DNA from: Clostridium sp. OF03-18AA
GTDB taxonomy: Bacteria > Bacillota > Clostridia > Lachnospirales > Lachnospiraceae
Length of the DNA stretch: 64,000 bases
Assembly: GCF_003478035.1 (NCBI RefSeq)
Contig: NZ_QUEP01000002.1
Span: forward strand, 1 to 64,000
Direction of reading: 5' to 3'
The notes below the pieces were generated by a model. That model saw nothing but the letters and a program-made list of their open reading frames with translations, was not told where the DNA came from and ran no database searches. Every line of letters begins with the position of its first letter. The stretch's first letter is position 1. The translations under genes were made by a program, and so were the position numbers. Shown here piece by piece: positions 49,376 through 59,841 of the stretch.

Positions 49376-52300
49376 ATGGGGATCTATCAAAAGATGGGCA
49401 GACGCTGGATCAGTCTTCTGCTCGTATTTCTGATGGTTTTTTCGCTTGTGCCTGTGGATGAGCTGATGCAGGTTTTTGCAGCGGAAAAACCCGCCATAAC
49501 AGTGGGCTGGAAACCTCAAAAGAAAGAGGTGCCTTCCGGCGAGAATGGCGAGATAACGCTAAAGGTGGAAATTGATCCGGCGCAGGTGGAAGATGTAGGA
49601 TTGCAGATCCGCCTGACAGAGGAGGAGGCAGCGGCATTCGTCGAGTTCACGAAGAATGAGGACGGAGTTCTGACCTATGAACATGGAGATCATGTGTGGA
49701 CACTGGAAAAAGAACCGGAAGGGGACTGGAATTTCTGGCTTCTCTCCCTGAAGGGAACAGTTGAAAGCCACACATTGGAGGAAAAATTTACAGTCTGCAT
49801 GCCGAAATCAGCAGATGATCAGACGATCGATGTGGATTCAGAGACAGATGTGATCCTTTCCTACAATGGAAAGAGCGACAGCCGGTATACAGATTCAGAT
49901 CCGGTGAAGAGCACAGCGTCCAATTCCTCTGCATCGGGAAATACGAAAAACATCATGACGGATGAGAATGGGATCAAGATCAGTATCGAGACGGTACCGA
50001 TCCGTTTTCTTGCGGTAGAATTGACGGAAACTGCAGTGCCGGAAGTCAGTGCTGCGCAGGAGAAACTCGCTTGTGTGGACGGAGTCGAAAATCCGGATGC
50101 AGTCTTTGAAATGAAGCTGCCGGATGCCGGCCTTACGTATCATGCGTCCGTGACATTGAATGGAGATCTTTCCTTCCCAAAGGCTGCGGCGACATCCAGC
50201 AATGCACTTTACAGAGATGACAGTGGGAAAAAACTGGCAGAGATCGTGGGACTTTCTTCGGAAATGAAGGTGACAGAGTTTTCTGCAGATGGAGATACAC
50301 TGAAGTTCCGGATCGTTCCGGTCTCAGACACAGCGGATAAGTCTGTGGAGAGCGATGAAACCGGAGATGACGATTCAATCGCGGTTGTGAAAAAGACGGT
50401 CGATTTTCAGCTGAAGATCGATCCGGACAGTCTGGTCTGGGCAAAAAAGCAGGAGAAGCAGGGAATTCTGGAACTGCTTACGGGGAATGAAAAAGAACGT
50501 CTCCGGGCAACGGAAGATGCAGAAGTGTTAAAGGGAAGCATCACGCTCCGCGCCGGTGCGGAAGGCGGAGCAGACGCAGAGGCTGTGATCCGGATTTCGA
50601 GAGCTGCCGGAGGGGGTGTGAACGTTCTCCGGAGACAGGCTGTGCTCGGTCCGCAGACGGTATTCTGGATCGACAACGGAAATAACGATGAAGGAATCCG
50701 GCCTTCGGAAATCATGCCGGAACTCTCCTATAAATTGGTTGCGCAGGATGCGGACTGGGGAGACGGCGACGGAACAAAACTGGAGCCGGGGGCATCTCTT
50801 GCGGGTGTCGGACTGACAGAAATGCCGCAGCCTGCAATCACAAAAAATGAAGGGAACAGCACCTGGCAGATTTCATACAGCAATCTTCCGAGCACGGTTG
50901 TGAAAAACGGAAGCGAATACCGGGTACTCTGGAAATGGTCGCAGCCTGCCGTTGACGGATATGAACGGAAGGAAATCAATGACGACAATATTGGTGAGTA
51001 TGAGGGGACCGTTGATCAGTGCGGATGGTACTATCTGATCCGCAGGACCGTCATATTGAAGACGGATATCCGCCAGGGATATACCGATTATTACGATATC
51101 ACAAAGGATGAAGCGGCAAGATACTTTAAACTGTGCATTTATCAAGTGACTTCCGGAGGTCAGGTGAGTGAAAATCCGGTAGAAGTCGTAAGGATTGACG
51201 ACCTTTTGGAGAACGGAACTCTGAAACTGATCGGAGACAGGAATGCAAAAGGTGACGGAGAATATGTGATCGATATGGGCTGGCGGTATAACCTGGATGG
51301 GAATCCATTTGTGTATACGATCGAGTGGGCCGGAGATACCGACGAGAACGGAAACCCGTTAAACCGTTTCCGTGTGGATGGCATGGAAGAGGGAGACTAT
51401 ATCCAGATCTCCTACGACAACTCTGCAACTGTGGGATATCAGGAGCGGACCGACAGGCTTTACAGCGGAGGAACCCTGGTTCTGACACTTACCGGAACGA
51501 GAGGATACGAGGCGACAAAGATCTGGGCGGAAAATCGTACGGATGTCTCGGAGGACGAGAGACCAGAGGGAGAGTTTGAACTCTGGCGTTATCCGCAAAG
51601 ACATGAAGACTACACGAAAGCAGCTCCGGTGTATGGGGAAGACGGAAAGACAATGAGCCAGCCTCTGGACCGACATCCGGAAAATAATACCCAGGAGATT
51701 CGGTTCGGCTATGGGGAAAATGGTGAAAAGACACTTCCGAAGTATGATACGGACGGATATGCTTATGCGTATGTTACAAAAGAATATTTCACAAATGATG
51801 ACAGCAGAGGCTATGAACAGCTGTTCGGAGCGTACAATGACCAGACTGGTTATTATGACGACGTATTTATCAAGGGAGACGGAACGAGGGTAAGCACGGA
51901 AAACAAAGACGGGAAACGTGCAGATGTCAATAACATTTATCTCTACGATGGAGGAACGCTCTATAACCGTAAAATCGATACTGTCACAGTGCCAGTATCC
52001 AAAACATGGGAAGCGGCCGCATTCCAGGAAAACCTCCAGGACGTAAAGGTAACGTTTGGACTGCAGTCCAGGATCAAAGAGCAGAAAGACCCGAATGGAA
52101 ATACGGTGACGCCTGCCGGAGCGTGGACGGAAGTTCCGGGAGAGGAGCTGTCACTGGACGGTTTCAATGCGGTCAATGTCACCAGAAGCGGAAGCAGAAC
52201 CATGCCGAAATATGATATTTACGGAAATGAGCTGGAGTACCGCTTTGTGGAGCGGGAGATCACCCAGAATGGAATCAGACGGGAGATCGAATATCCGGAA

Positions 52301-53506
52301 GGCTCTGAAAACGGAACGTTTACCCTCACTCAGAATGGCCGCCAGGTGGCATATGAGTCGATCTGTGAGACTGCAAGTGCTTCCGATGCGGAAAACAGAA
52401 CGGTGATCGTAAACCGGATCAAGGATACGGTCGACTACGATGTTGTCAAGAACTGGGTGGGAAATCCACCCGCGGGCGCAACCTTGAAATTCCGCCTGTA
52501 TCGTTTCTACAGCGGAACATCGGTTGCAGATATGATAGCGGGAAATGCTTACCTGACATTTGAAGTGACCGAAAACGGCGGGAAGATCACGGATTTTCCG
52601 ACCGATGAGGGCAGTGAAAATATCGGGATCTGTGTGCCGGAACAGGCGGACTCGTCTGCATGGAGTCATGTGCGGATCTACGGTCTTCCGGAATTTGACC
52701 GTTCCGGACATCAGTATGAATATATGCTGATTGAGGAAGAGCCGGATGGATATCACGCAGCGGACATCCGGACGGAAAAGGTCAACGGAAACCTGGATTA
52801 TAGAAGTACGCTGACAAATGCGGTGGGAACAGGAAATAATAACCGCATCCTCGTCATGAAAGAATGGCTGGATGACGGAGATATCCAGCACCGGAGAAAT
52901 GTTGCGGTGCAGGCATACCAGAAGGGAACCGGGGAACCGGTGGGATCACTTGTCATCCTCGGACCGGGATCTATCTGGTATACCTATGTGGATCTGGGAG
53001 CAGTCCATGCAGATGATGTCTACATTCTGGAAACAGAGATTTACGGAACGGGTGGGGAAGAGACGCAGTTTACAGTGACAAACCCACGGATCTCAAGTGT
53101 TTCCGATTACGACGGAGCTTACGGGAGTGTGGACCTGAAGCACCACCGCTATGAAGTCTCCTATAAAAAGACAAAGATTGGAAATGATCCAGTATTTGTT
53201 GTGAAGAACCGCCGTATCGCTCAAATTGATATTGATGTGGAAAAACGCTGGAATGATGGAAGCGGTGCGCTCCGAGATGCAATGAAAAACGCACTGGATA
53301 CATACAATGCCCAGCATACAGATGCTCCGCTGGAACTGTCCATGTATATTGACTTTGATGATCCGGCCGGAACCGCTTCCGGTGGGCAGATCACGAGAAA
53401 GGCGGAAATGAGGGAGATACGATCCTGGTGGATGGACACAACGTCGAAACGATCTACGACTCAGATCGCCGGGAATCGGCAAAATCTGTCCAGACGATGT
53501 CGCTGA
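49376..53506 (+). CDS. giant Cna-B-type surface protein, N-terminal part (frameshifted)
   Basis: 1376 residues: a signal peptide (WISLLLVFLMVFSLVPVD then VFA-AEKP) followed by a long extracellular region. The second half contains Cna-B-like repeats of about 90-120 residues each, recognisable by strands such as VPVSKTWEA and VKNWVG and by the ends PKYDIYGNELEYRFVE and PEFDRSGHQYEYMLIEE. Such domains form self-made Lys-Asn isopeptide bonds and build stalks or adhesins. The frame ends with an unrelated tail (TSKRSTTQIAGNRQNLSRRCR), because one base appears missing near 53393 (ATCACG-AGAAAGG). The next frame continues the same domain, so this is the first 43 percent of one protein. Confidence 0.85.
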   Translation: MGIYQKMGRRWISLLLVFLMVFSLVPVDELMQVFAAEKPAITVGWKPQKKEVPSGENGEITLKVEIDPAQVEDVGLQIRLTEEEAAAFVEFTKNEDGVLTYEHGDHVWTLEKEPEGDWNFWLLSLKGTVESHTLEEKFTVCMPKSADDQTIDVDSETDVILSYNGKSDSRYTDSDPVKSTASNSSASGNTKNIMTDENGIKISIETVPIRFLAVELTETAVPEVSAAQEKLACVDGVENPDAVFEMKLPDAGLTYHASVTLNGDLSFPKAAATSSNALYRDDSGKKLAEIVGLSSEMKVTEFSADGDTLKFRIVPVSDTADKSVESDETGDDDSIAVVKKTVDFQLKIDPDSLVWAKKQEKQGILELLTGNEKERLRATEDAEVLKGSITLRAGAEGGADAEAVIRISRAAGGGVNVLRRQAVLGPQTVFWIDNGNNDEGIRPSEIMPELSYKLVAQDADWGDGDGTKLEPGASLAGVGLTEMPQPAITKNEGNSTWQISYSNLPSTVVKNGSEYRVLWKWSQPAVDGYERKEINDDNIGEYEGTVDQCGWYYLIRRTVILKTDIRQGYTDYYDITKDEAARYFKLCIYQVTSGGQVSENPVEVVRIDDLLENGTLKLIGDRNAKGDGEYVIDMGWRYNLDGNPFVYTIEWAGDTDENGNPLNRFRVDGMEEGDYIQISYDNSATVGYQERTDRLYSGGTLVLTLTGTRGYEATKIWAENRTDVSEDERPEGEFELWRYPQRHEDYTKAAPVYGEDGKTMSQPLDRHPENNTQEIRFGYGENGEKTLPKYDTDGYAYAYVTKEYFTNDDSRGYEQLFGAYNDQTGYYDDVFIKGDGTRVSTENKDGKRADVNNIYLYDGGTLYNRKIDTVTVPVSKTWEAAAFQENLQDVKVTFGLQSRIKEQKDPNGNTVTPAGAWTEVPGEELSLDGFNAVNVTRSGSRTMPKYDIYGNELEYRFVEREITQNGIRREIEYPEGSENGTFTLTQNGRQVAYESICETASASDAENRTVIVNRIKDTVDYDVVKNWVGNPPAGATLKFRLYRFYSGTSVADMIAGNAYLTFEVTENGGKITDFPTDEGSENIGICVPEQADSSAWSHVRIYGLPEFDRSGHQYEYMLIEEEPDGYHAADIRTEKVNGNLDYRSTLTNAVGTGNNNRILVMKEWLDDGDIQHRRNVAVQAYQKGTGEPVGSLVILGPGSIWYTYVDLGAVHADDVYILETEIYGTGGEETQFTVTNPRISSVSDYDGAYGSVDLKHHRYEVSYKKTKIGNDPVFVVKNRRIAQIDIDVEKRWNDGSGALRDAMKNALDTYNAQHTDAPLELSMYIDFDDPAGTASGGQITRKAEMREIRSWWMDTTSKRSTTQIAGNRQNLSRRCR

Positions 53507-56500
53507 AGAGCCGTCAGAATGACGGTTCTGTGATAAGAAGTGACCACTATGCATTTTATGGGGTTCCAAAGTACAATGCAAAAGGGCAGGTTATCCGGTA
53601 TCAGGTAAAGGAAGCGTGGGTGACAAAGGGAACGGAAGAGGAAACTCCGGTATACCAGAAGGTTTCAGATGTAAAGTCGATCCTTGAGGCAATCCCGGCT
53701 CAGAATCCTGTTACCGGTGCGAAAAAATCCAATTTGTGGGATCTCTGGAGTACATATCTCCGGACCACTTCGGAAACATATACGGTTGCGCTGGATGCAC
53801 CGGAAAATCAGGAGGTTACGAGCAATGACCGTCAGGTTGTCACCGTTAGCAACAGCCTTTCCGGAGTCAAGACGGTTCATTGGAAAAAACAATGGAATGA
53901 TGCATATTCCAGAGAACAGAATACCCGCCCGGATATTTATCTGACGATCTTAAAACGTGAAGCGGATGCAGACGGAAAGCTGAAAGAGAAACTGAGCCCG
54001 TCTGATGTCGTGGTAAAGGATTACCGGTGGGTCAAGACCGATCAGGATTCAGATGAACAGCATTGGACTGCAACAATCAGGAATCTTCCAAAGTACAATG
54101 CACAAGGATACGAGATCTATTATTATGCGTTCGAGCGGACGGAGGTAGATTCCAATGCGCTCGATTATGCGATCGCGCAGTATGCGGTTGCCAGCGCCAG
54201 CAACCCGGACAAGACCGATATCATCGGAACATCAGGAGGAGTCGGAAAACCGGGAGATGAAAGCTATGCGCCGTATAGTCCGGATGATATTCGGGTAGTA
54301 TTAAATCCGATCGATCAGAGCGGCAGAACCGGACTTCCGGAGTATGCCGGAAAATATGCGGTTGTCGAGGAAGGAACGATCATCAACTCACTCTTAAAAG
54401 ATGCGAGAATTCTCGGATCCAAGAGCTATAAGAGCCTGCCAAACAATTATCCGGCAAAAGACTATCCGGAGATCACATTTGTGCTTGACCAATATCTTGG
54501 AACTCCGGGGCCGGATAGAGTCCCTGATCGGGCGAATATTTCAGAATTGACCGTCAAAGACTGGACAACCATCACAAAAAACGCAGACGGTTCCTATCCG
54601 ATCGAGATCAGCAGAATCGGAAAATATGTGTATCAGCTTGCTGCTGACGGAAACACAGGAGAAACTGTTCCGGTTTCTGAAGACCAGACTCCGGGAAACG
54701 GGGAGAAACTCCCGCGTTACGATGAAAACGGAGAGAGATATACCTACGTTTTGCGAGAGAAGAGTGTGAAAGGTGCCGACGGAAAGGAGTTGCTTGTCGG
54801 GGCTGCAGACGCAGCAGTCGGAGGAATGGGGCTCTATGTCAGAGATGACGACGGCAGCACGACAGCTTCCCACGTGATCACGAATACCTACGAGGGTCCG
54901 AAGGGAAAACTGAAGGTCCGGAAACTCATGAAACTTTCCCAAAATGGGGATGAGGTGACATTCCCGGCCGTGAAGTTTGAGCTGACAAGATCCTATACAT
55001 CCTATGCGGATGGAACACCGAAGGTCGTGGAGGATACAGGGTTTGCGAAACAGGTGAAGATCCTTTCTTCCGCGGAGGTTCAGGCTGCCTATGAGGCTGC
55101 CGGGGCGCATGCGGGATCCCCGGTTTCCCTGGAATGTGTCTTCGACAATTTGGATCTTTATGCGCCGAACGGAACGGACTATCTGTACACGGTGACGGAG
55201 CTCAAGGACGGATTCCTGGAAGGCTTTGACACCTGGGCAGTAAAGGGGGATTATACTTCCTTTGACCAGGTTGCGACTGCCTCGAACGCAGGGACCAAGG
55301 TGGAGCATGTAACAGCGACCGCCTCCAATGCGTCAGGCGGAAATGGGATGACCACAGAGTCTCTGGCGGCAAAAGTCGGACAGGTGATCTCAGGACTTTT
55401 CGGACGCAGCAGTGCAGGAAACACAGAAATTCCGGCAGCAGCAACGTTTGCAAACCGGAAATGGAACACGCCTCAGGAGGATGGAAAGGACAAGGTACAG
55501 CTTGTCTTAACAAAAAACTGGGCTGACTTCAACGCTCAATTCGGGACAAGACCGGATACGCTGGAGCTTACACTGGAGCGAAAAGCGGATGCACAGCCTG
55601 GACAGTCGAATGCGATCGACTGGACAACGGTGACGGACAGTACGCCGACGGAAGATAAGTCTGTGATCAACCAGTGGAAGTACATCTGGAGCGGACTCGA
55701 CCGTTACGCGCCGAACGGGATGCCGTGGATCTACCGCGTCAGCGAGGAAAAACCAGCGGCTTATCAGGCGTCAGGAAACGGCAGTGTCCAGTTTGGCAGC
55801 ACGGGAAATCCGTCCCAGACAGCAGAGATCACGAATTCCTTACAGACGACTGCAAAATTCACGAAGCAGTGGACGGACAAGGCAGGAAAAACTGTGACGA
55901 ACGACTATCTCGGATATGATCTGACAGCCTCCTTTAAGCTGCAGGCGGCGACATCCAGTGATGCTTCGTTTGATGCCGGAAGCGCTTCCTGGATGGATGC
56001 GGATGCTCTGTTTACGGATGAAAACGCGAGATCAGCGATCCTCAATGCCAATGAAGGAAATCCATCGGCGGACTGGAGCGAGCGGATCGCGGCACCGTCA
56101 CTTACAGGAAAGATCAATGCTGCTGTATGGAAAAACGGGAAAACGGTAAAGCTCCCGGCGGCCATGAAAGAAAATGGCACACTGGTTTATCTGCATTACC
56201 GGTATGTGGAGACAGGTGTGAGCTATAAAGTTCCCGGTGAGACACCGGACACAGCTACGCAGACAGTGACCAGACAGGCAGACGGCAGTTATCTGATTAC
56301 CGGAAACGGTCTTTTACAGTCTGTCACAGATACGGTGACATCCGGAACGAGTACGATCACAAACCGGACAAACCTGAAGGACTTCTCAGTTTCCAAGGTA
56401 TGGAGTGACAATGACAATGCCTACGGAACGAGATCGGTACAGACACAGATGATCCTGTTCTTCCGGGCAGGAGAAAACGAAGACTGGAAGCTCTTTACGA

Positions 56501-58893
56501 TCAGTGGAAATCCGGTCATTGTGACACTTTCGGAGAGTAATGGCTGGAGCACATCGATCTCCGGTCTCCCGGGTGAGTGCGAGTACCGGATGCGGGAACT
56601 TCCACTGACCGGGTGGGATGGATCGACCTGGATTGATGACGGAGGAACCTTCACAGGCGGAACGGATTACCAGGTCAGCTACAATGATCAGGCGGATTCA
56701 ACGACGGTGACAAACACGCTGAAAACGAATCCGGATCCGGATGACGGGGCCAAGAAGATCACTCTCTATGTAGAGAAAACGTGGGGAGGAACAGAAAATG
56801 CTCCGATCACCCTGAAACTCCAGCACCAGGTTGCAGAAGACAACGAAGATCATCAGCTCCACGAGGACAAGTGGGCAGATGTCGGGACAAAGACGTATGC
56901 GATGGATGGAACAGCGGATGCGTCCGGCAACGGAGCATACTGGGAGTTTGATTCCTGGAAGTTTAAGATCACGAATCTTCCGGCATTCCGGGTCGGAAAG
57001 GCAATCTCTTACCGTGTCATCGAAGTCGTGCCGGATGGGTTCGTCCAGATAGCACAGACGGAAAGGACGATCACGGATACAGAATTTGATCCAGCCGGAA
57101 CCAGACAGACTGCATCCCTGTTTACCTTTGTAAACGCAAAGAAAAATTCCTTCAAAGTGACGAAAAAATGGGTTGGACCGAGTCCGAGTGCCGCTGAGGT
57201 CACCGTGAGTCTCCACAGGAAATACCGGAAAGCCGGAGAGAACGAAACGGAGGAACCGGTGGATGGAACAACGGTCCAGCTGAACGAGGCAAATCACTTT
57301 GAGGCGGAGTGGAAGGATCTTCCGGAAACTTCCGCTGATGGTGATGTTTACAGCTACTATGCGAAAGAAGTAAATGATCCGGCTGCGACAGGATACCGCG
57401 CAGAGTACGGCGCAGTGGAAGCTGCGGCGGACGGAACATGGAAGCAGACGATCTACAACATTCCGCTGACATCTGTTTCAGGCACAAAGGTCTGGAAGGA
57501 TGAGAAGAATGCGGATGGTCTGCGTCCGGGTACAGTCGGTCTGATCCTGGAGCGCAGTACCGATTCGAATGCATGGAAAAAAGTGGACATCGATGCGGAC
57601 GGTTCGACTGTGTCCCTGACATGGGACCAGACGACGGATCCGGATCAATGGACCTACCGTTTTGACGGACTCGACCTTTATTCCATAGCAGGAGAGAAGT
57701 ATCAGTACCGTGTGACTGAGGAGCCGGTGACAGGTTACCATGCGGTCTACACGGGAAGCAATGCGCTTTATGCGGGAGACCGTGATACGATCATCAATAC
57801 GAAAATCGGAGAGCACACCTTTGTGTTTGATAAGGTCTGGACTGACGCCGGAACGTCACAGAGACCGGAACAGATCATGGTCAGATTGTGCCGGAAGACG
57901 GCAGAAACGTCACAGGAAACGGTTGACGGAGTGGCGCCGGTGCTTGTCAAGAACGGTGATCTCTGGACATATACCTACGAGGATCTTCCATCCTATGATG
58001 CGGATGGACGGGCATATACCTACTGGGTAACCGAGGATCCGGTAAATGGATATGACACTGTTTACTCTTCCGATGATCGTGCCGAAAACGGCGGCAGGAT
58101 CACCAATGTGGCCCGCGGCGGTCTTGCCGTGAAAAAAACGGTATCCGGAAACCGCGGAGAGCGGAACAGGAAATTCCTGTTCACGATCACACTGTCAGGT
58201 GTATCACAGACGGGAATCGATGCTGCAACATTCACGGATGGGAATTTCGAGAACGGAGTTTCAGAGATTTCCTTAAAGGACGGGGAAGAGTACCGGTTTG
58301 AGGAGATCCCGGCAGGATTTTCCTACACAGTGACCGAGGCAGATGACGCTTTGCGGGACGGATATACGGTTACAGCGACCGGAACATCCGGAACGATCCC
58401 GGCGGGAGATACGGCGGAAGCTGCGTTTGAGAACCGGAAAAATGAAGATCCGACGGTTCCGACACAGCCGACGACACCGACAAGTCCGTCTGATCCGACA
58501 ACACCTGTCACTCCGACGAGACCGTGGCATCATGATTCCGATGACCCTGAGGAGACGGATCCGACGAAACGTCCTCCGAAGATGCCGACCGGGCAGTCAA
58601 CGGAGACTGTGACAGAGACAGATCCGGCAGGTACGACCTCACCGGATGAGACTTTGGAAAGCCGGACGGAAACAACCTCTTCGGAGACCGAAACCAATAT
58701 CGAAGAAACTACCACGGCGGAAACCGTGACAGAATCCGGCACAGAGCCGGATCATGATGACAGGGATAACCCGAAAACCGGGGATTCCACCCATACCTGG
58801 ATATGGGCGGTTCTCATGATCCTCTCCGCATTCGGTGCGATCATGCTGCACAGGGTGAAGAAAGATGACGAGAACGAAGAACATATGAAGTAG
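53428..58893 (+). CDS. giant Cna-B-type surface protein, C-terminal part with NPKTG anchor
   Basis: 1821 codons continuing the previous frame; the apparent start MDGHNVETIYDS is internal and has no ribosome site. It carries about nine further Cna-B-like modules, each ending in a motif such as PKYNAQGYEIYYYAFE, DRYAPNGMPWIYRVSEE or PSYDADGRAYTYWVTED. A Thr/Pro-rich wall-spanning region comes next, then the sortase motif NPKTGD, a membrane helix (WIWAVLMILSAFGAIML) and a basic end. Restoring one base upstream would give a single protein of about 3172 residues. It may be a mutation, a sequencing error, or a phase-variation site. Confidence 0.85.
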   Translation: MDGHNVETIYDSDRRESAKSVQTMSLKSRQNDGSVIRSDHYAFYGVPKYNAKGQVIRYQVKEAWVTKGTEEETPVYQKVSDVKSILEAIPAQNPVTGAKKSNLWDLWSTYLRTTSETYTVALDAPENQEVTSNDRQVVTVSNSLSGVKTVHWKKQWNDAYSREQNTRPDIYLTILKREADADGKLKEKLSPSDVVVKDYRWVKTDQDSDEQHWTATIRNLPKYNAQGYEIYYYAFERTEVDSNALDYAIAQYAVASASNPDKTDIIGTSGGVGKPGDESYAPYSPDDIRVVLNPIDQSGRTGLPEYAGKYAVVEEGTIINSLLKDARILGSKSYKSLPNNYPAKDYPEITFVLDQYLGTPGPDRVPDRANISELTVKDWTTITKNADGSYPIEISRIGKYVYQLAADGNTGETVPVSEDQTPGNGEKLPRYDENGERYTYVLREKSVKGADGKELLVGAADAAVGGMGLYVRDDDGSTTASHVITNTYEGPKGKLKVRKLMKLSQNGDEVTFPAVKFELTRSYTSYADGTPKVVEDTGFAKQVKILSSAEVQAAYEAAGAHAGSPVSLECVFDNLDLYAPNGTDYLYTVTELKDGFLEGFDTWAVKGDYTSFDQVATASNAGTKVEHVTATASNASGGNGMTTESLAAKVGQVISGLFGRSSAGNTEIPAAATFANRKWNTPQEDGKDKVQLVLTKNWADFNAQFGTRPDTLELTLERKADAQPGQSNAIDWTTVTDSTPTEDKSVINQWKYIWSGLDRYAPNGMPWIYRVSEEKPAAYQASGNGSVQFGSTGNPSQTAEITNSLQTTAKFTKQWTDKAGKTVTNDYLGYDLTASFKLQAATSSDASFDAGSASWMDADALFTDENARSAILNANEGNPSADWSERIAAPSLTGKINAAVWKNGKTVKLPAAMKENGTLVYLHYRYVETGVSYKVPGETPDTATQTVTRQADGSYLITGNGLLQSVTDTVTSGTSTITNRTNLKDFSVSKVWSDNDNAYGTRSVQTQMILFFRAGENEDWKLFTISGNPVIVTLSESNGWSTSISGLPGECEYRMRELPLTGWDGSTWIDDGGTFTGGTDYQVSYNDQADSTTVTNTLKTNPDPDDGAKKITLYVEKTWGGTENAPITLKLQHQVAEDNEDHQLHEDKWADVGTKTYAMDGTADASGNGAYWEFDSWKFKITNLPAFRVGKAISYRVIEVVPDGFVQIAQTERTITDTEFDPAGTRQTASLFTFVNAKKNSFKVTKKWVGPSPSAAEVTVSLHRKYRKAGENETEEPVDGTTVQLNEANHFEAEWKDLPETSADGDVYSYYAKEVNDPAATGYRAEYGAVEAAADGTWKQTIYNIPLTSVSGTKVWKDEKNADGLRPGTVGLILERSTDSNAWKKVDIDADGSTVSLTWDQTTDPDQWTYRFDGLDLYSIAGEKYQYRVTEEPVTGYHAVYTGSNALYAGDRDTIINTKIGEHTFVFDKVWTDAGTSQRPEQIMVRLCRKTAETSQETVDGVAPVLVKNGDLWTYTYEDLPSYDADGRAYTYWVTEDPVNGYDTVYSSDDRAENGGRITNVARGGLAVKKTVSGNRGERNRKFLFTITLSGVSQTGIDAATFTDGNFENGVSEISLKDGEEYRFEEIPAGFSYTVTEADDALRDGYTVTATGTSGTIPAGDTAEAAFENRKNEDPTVPTQPTTPTSPSDPTTPVTPTRPWHHDSDDPEETDPTKRPPKMPTGQSTETVTETDPAGTTSPDETLESRTETTSSETETNIEETTTAETVTESGTEPDHDDRDNPKTGDSTHTWIWAVLMILSAFGAIMLHRVKKDDENEEHMK

Positions 58894-58902
58894 CAGAAAA
58901 TG

Positions 58903-58956
58903 AAAAAGCTCCTTCGGACTGCAGAGAGATTCTGGCGGTCCGGGGGAGCTTTTTTG
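58903..58956 (+). terminator. terminator of the surface protein gene
   Basis: AAAAAGCTCC...GGAGCTTTTTT with an internal stem (GGACTGC...), directly after the TAG at 58893. Confidence 0.85.
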
Positions 58957-58996
58957 TAGGAAGTTCCTTTGGAATGTGTCGAGGCATATTCTTTTT
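58954..58996. repeat. multi-hairpin intergenic repeat, internally deleted copy
   Basis: Keeps only the outer pieces: GTAGGAAGTTCCTTT and the closing hairpin GAATGTGTC-GA-GGCATATTC with a T-run. The two G-U pairs keep the stem paired. It abuts the promoter of the following truncated gene. Confidence 0.5.
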
Positions 58997-58998
58997 AT

Positions 58999-59027
58999 TT
59001 GGAATATTTTCGCTCGTATGGTATACT
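58999..59027 (+). promoter_or_regulatory. promoter of the NADAR module
   Basis: TTGGAA (58999-59004), a 17-base spacer and TATACT (59022-59027), directly after the repeat remnant. Confidence 0.6.
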
Positions 59028-59056
59028 GGACACAGCAGTCTGCACTCTTACTGGGA

Positions 59057-59419
59057 GTGAGAGAAAGGGATGAATCGACATATGGAATTGACACGGAAAC
59101 GTACGACGTGATCAAAGGCTGGCGAGCGAATGCGTCCTACTTTTACATCGCGAAAGAGTTTGTGCGTGACAATATCGATGTTGATATTCTGGAAGAACTG
59201 TTATCCCTCGGCGGTCTCGGAATCCAGTACTGTATCAAGACAGAGCGGGCATATGCCGGACTGCATGAATTAAAAGATGAGCTGGAAACCGTCGAGTACA
59301 CAGAATTCAATGACCGATATAACGCAAGAGATATTATGGCACGAAAAAAGATGCGGGATCTGGTAAATTCGGATGCAAATACGGTAACAAACGTATTTAG
59401 TACGCTGCTTGAGAGGTGA
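59057..59419 (+). pseudogene. DUF3990 (ADP-ribosyltransferase-like) protein, C-terminal fragment
   Basis: About 120 codons that resemble the C-terminal half of DUF3990 proteins: TYDVIKGWRANASYFYIAKEFV, then LEELLSLGGLGIQYCIKTERAYAGLHEL, ending with YNARDIMARKKMRDL and a Ser/Leu tail. DUF3990 domains belong to the ADP-ribosyltransferase clan. The part that should hold the nucleotide-binding Arg/Ser motifs is missing; upstream are only a repeat remnant and a promoter. There is no ATG in frame with a ribosome site (a GTG at 59057 is the best). Probably a decayed toxin-like gene. The next gene starts within a few bases. Confidence 0.5.
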
Positions 59420-59424
59420 TGGAT

Positions 59425-59841
59425 ATGAGGGCATATTCCGATGCATATCTGGAAGATGTAGTGGAAAATCAAGGAAAACTGTTTGATCTTGTTGCACAGT
59501 CGTTTCCAGACAAAGATACAGGAGATTTTATTAAGGCGTATATGTCCAGTAAAACACGAAAGAGTATCGACGAGGCGAAGGCATATGTCAATACCATGGA
59601 TGCCAGAGAACTCTGGGATTATTTTACGGAGACAGAACAGTACCGGATGAAGCCGGGAAAGTCGATCGGTGGATTTATGCCGGACTGGATCGGTGAATTT
59701 TATGCGTATTATCAGTGGTATTACAATATTCCGAGTGCGGAGTTAGTGAAGAAGATCCCTCTGGATTTTCTTGAAAAAGCATACTATGGACTGCACGATC
59801 TGGAACTGGAGCTTGCAGTCCGGAAAGTGGGGCGGGTCTGA
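59425..59841 (+). CDS. hypothetical protein accompanying DUF3990/NADAR genes
   Basis: A 138-residue, mostly helical acidic protein (MRAYSDAYLEDVVENQGKLFDLVAQ, SKTRKSIDEAKAYVNTM, then GGFMPDWIGEFYAYYQWYYNIPSAE). No membrane helix or known catalytic motif is visible. It starts six bases after a GAGAGGTG site, and its TGA overlaps the ATG of the NADAR gene (ATGA), so the three genes form one unit. In Lachnospiraceae such proteins are often found behind DUF3990 genes. A role as antitoxin or partner of the ADP-ribosyltransferase is inferred from position. Confidence 0.6.
   Translation: MRAYSDAYLEDVVENQGKLFDLVAQSFPDKDTGDFIKAYMSSKTRKSIDEAKAYVNTMDARELWDYFTETEQYRMKPGKSIGGFMPDWIGEFYAYYQWYYNIPSAELVKKIPLDFLEKAYYGLHDLELELAVRKVGRV

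Noticed and set aside
50407..58890. Numerous minus-strand frames of 60-255 codons opposite the surface protein
   Set aside because: They follow from low stop-codon density opposite a Thr/Glu/Asp-rich coding sequence; none has a ribosome site or recognised motif.
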